The position numbers and the translations under genes were made by a program. Positions 63,553 through 64,000 of a DNA stretch of 64,000 nucleotides are shown here, piece after piece. Source of the stretch: Halichondria panicea (Eukaryota; Porifera; Demospongiae; Suberitida; Halichondriidae); NCBI RefSeq assembly GCF_963675165.1, contig NC_087392.1, positions 451,001-515,000 on the forward strand. The letters run 5' to 3'. Within the stretch, counting starts at the first letter, position 1; every line of letters starts with the position of its first letter. Under the pieces are notes generated by a model that was given only the letters and a program-made list of their open reading frames with translations, did no database searches and had not been told where the DNA came from.

Positions 63553-64000
63553 GTGAGCAAGAGTGGGCGTTCATAGGAATGCACTGTATGCTTTATTCAA
63601 TTGTGCTCTAATTTATTGTACTGTTCCCGGAAGTTAAGGGTCCTAACATCATTACATATCTTGGCTGCCCTGGAAACTAGCCATCGGCTTATTCGCCCAT
63701 CAGAGAGAGAGGGGGAGTGGCCTGCACTGCCATCAGAGAGAGGGGGGGAGTGGGGTGGCCTACCATCAGAGAGAGGGGGAGAGTGGCCTGCACTGCCATC
63801 AGAGAGAGGGGGGGGAGTGGGGTGGCCTAGCTGCACATGATGTATTAGGTTGCCTAGGGATTGCCCAATAGATTAGTGCACTTGATAGCCACAAGATATC
63901 CACAACAAAGCCACTTAGTCTCACATGTATAAACTTGATGTTGGAAGGCCAAATTTCAATATATTGGGGGACTGTTACAGTACGTGCTAGATCCGACAAT
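63553..64000. other. Probable intron of the WWE gene, no exon recognised
   Basis: After the donor GTGAGC at 63553 no further exon can be recognised to the window end. The stretch contains the minisatellite at ~63695-63828 and otherwise unremarkable AT-rich sequence. Confidence 0.45.
63695..63828. repeat. GAGAGGGGGAGTGG minisatellite
   Basis: Three to four tandem units of CATCAGAGAGAGGGGG(G)AG followed by TGGCCTGCACTGC or TGGGGTGGCCTA. Purine-rich strand asymmetry. Apparent ORFs here (SEREGEWPALP or SPPLSDG repeats) follow from the repeat. Confidence 0.9.

Noticed and set aside
63597-63840. Repetitive ORFs on both strands (SEREGEWPALP and PPLSDG types)
   Set aside because: Translations of the GAGAGGGGGAG minisatellite.
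1-64000. tRNA, rRNA, CRISPR arrays, insertion sequences or viral genes
   Set aside because: None recognised on either strand; the repeats present are microsatellites, minisatellites, a tandem duplication and the intronic foldback element.

Overview
This is a gene-dense, intron-rich animal nuclear segment. Spliced exons with GT-AG boundaries interrupt almost every gene, several gene pairs share short divergent promoters, and no bacterial-style operons or RNA genes were seen. The gene content is a FoxO factor with all three Akt sites, lebercilin, GET1/WRB, PRIM2, UROD, CRYZL1, and above all a cadherin/laminin/receptor-tyrosine-phosphatase giant. Cadherins of that kind are described from choanoflagellates and sponges as the lefftyrin and coherin families, so a sponge with a compact genome is my best guess (inference; the species is not determinable here).

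Layout, left to right. Positions 1-487 (-) hold the 5' part of an unrecognised Lys-rich gene that runs off the left edge. It is head-to-head with GET1 (674-1505, +). A nine-AT-hook protein (1719-3157, -), a lebercilin homologue (3388-5833, -) and the DNA primase large subunit PRIM2 (6002-8226, -) follow. PRIM2 shares a ~140 bp promoter with UROD (8369-9901, +), whose 3' end meets that of CRYZL1 (10030-11854, -). A 378 bp divergent promoter leads to the giant gene (12233-58729, +). After 2 kb of intergenic DNA with a tandem duplication come FoxO (60747-62434, -) and, head-to-head with it, the start of a WWE-domain gene (62749 to the right edge, +).

The giant gene fills about 73% of the window. 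I can join 16 exons with consistent phases into one open frame of 41,997 nt (13,998 residues). Its order is: signal peptide; LamG-like domain; laminin N-terminal domain; laminin-type EGF repeats; about 39 cadherin repeats interrupted by three blocks of five 'VNDPP'-type repeats; TMEM132-like module 1; about 13 cadherins; TMEM132-like module 2; about 4 cadherins; TMEM132-like module 3; two FN3-like domains; one membrane span; a ~1,020-residue cytoplasmic part with one complete tyrosine phosphatase domain and a Pro/Lys-rich tail. Two single exons of 17,953 and 18,395 bp carry most of it.

The strongest candidate for something undescribed is in the TMEM132-like modules. Each one ends with a second cohesin-like domain, then a canonical furin site (R-G-R-R, R-V-K-R, R-T-R-R), then a dockerin-like double Ca-loop, then a further conserved unnamed domain. 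This suggests a receptor that is cut at up to three places and could be held together by cohesin-dockerin pairing. Introns of this same gene, and nothing else in the window, carry a ~300 bp foldback (inverted-arm) repeat, including a three-unit tandem array.
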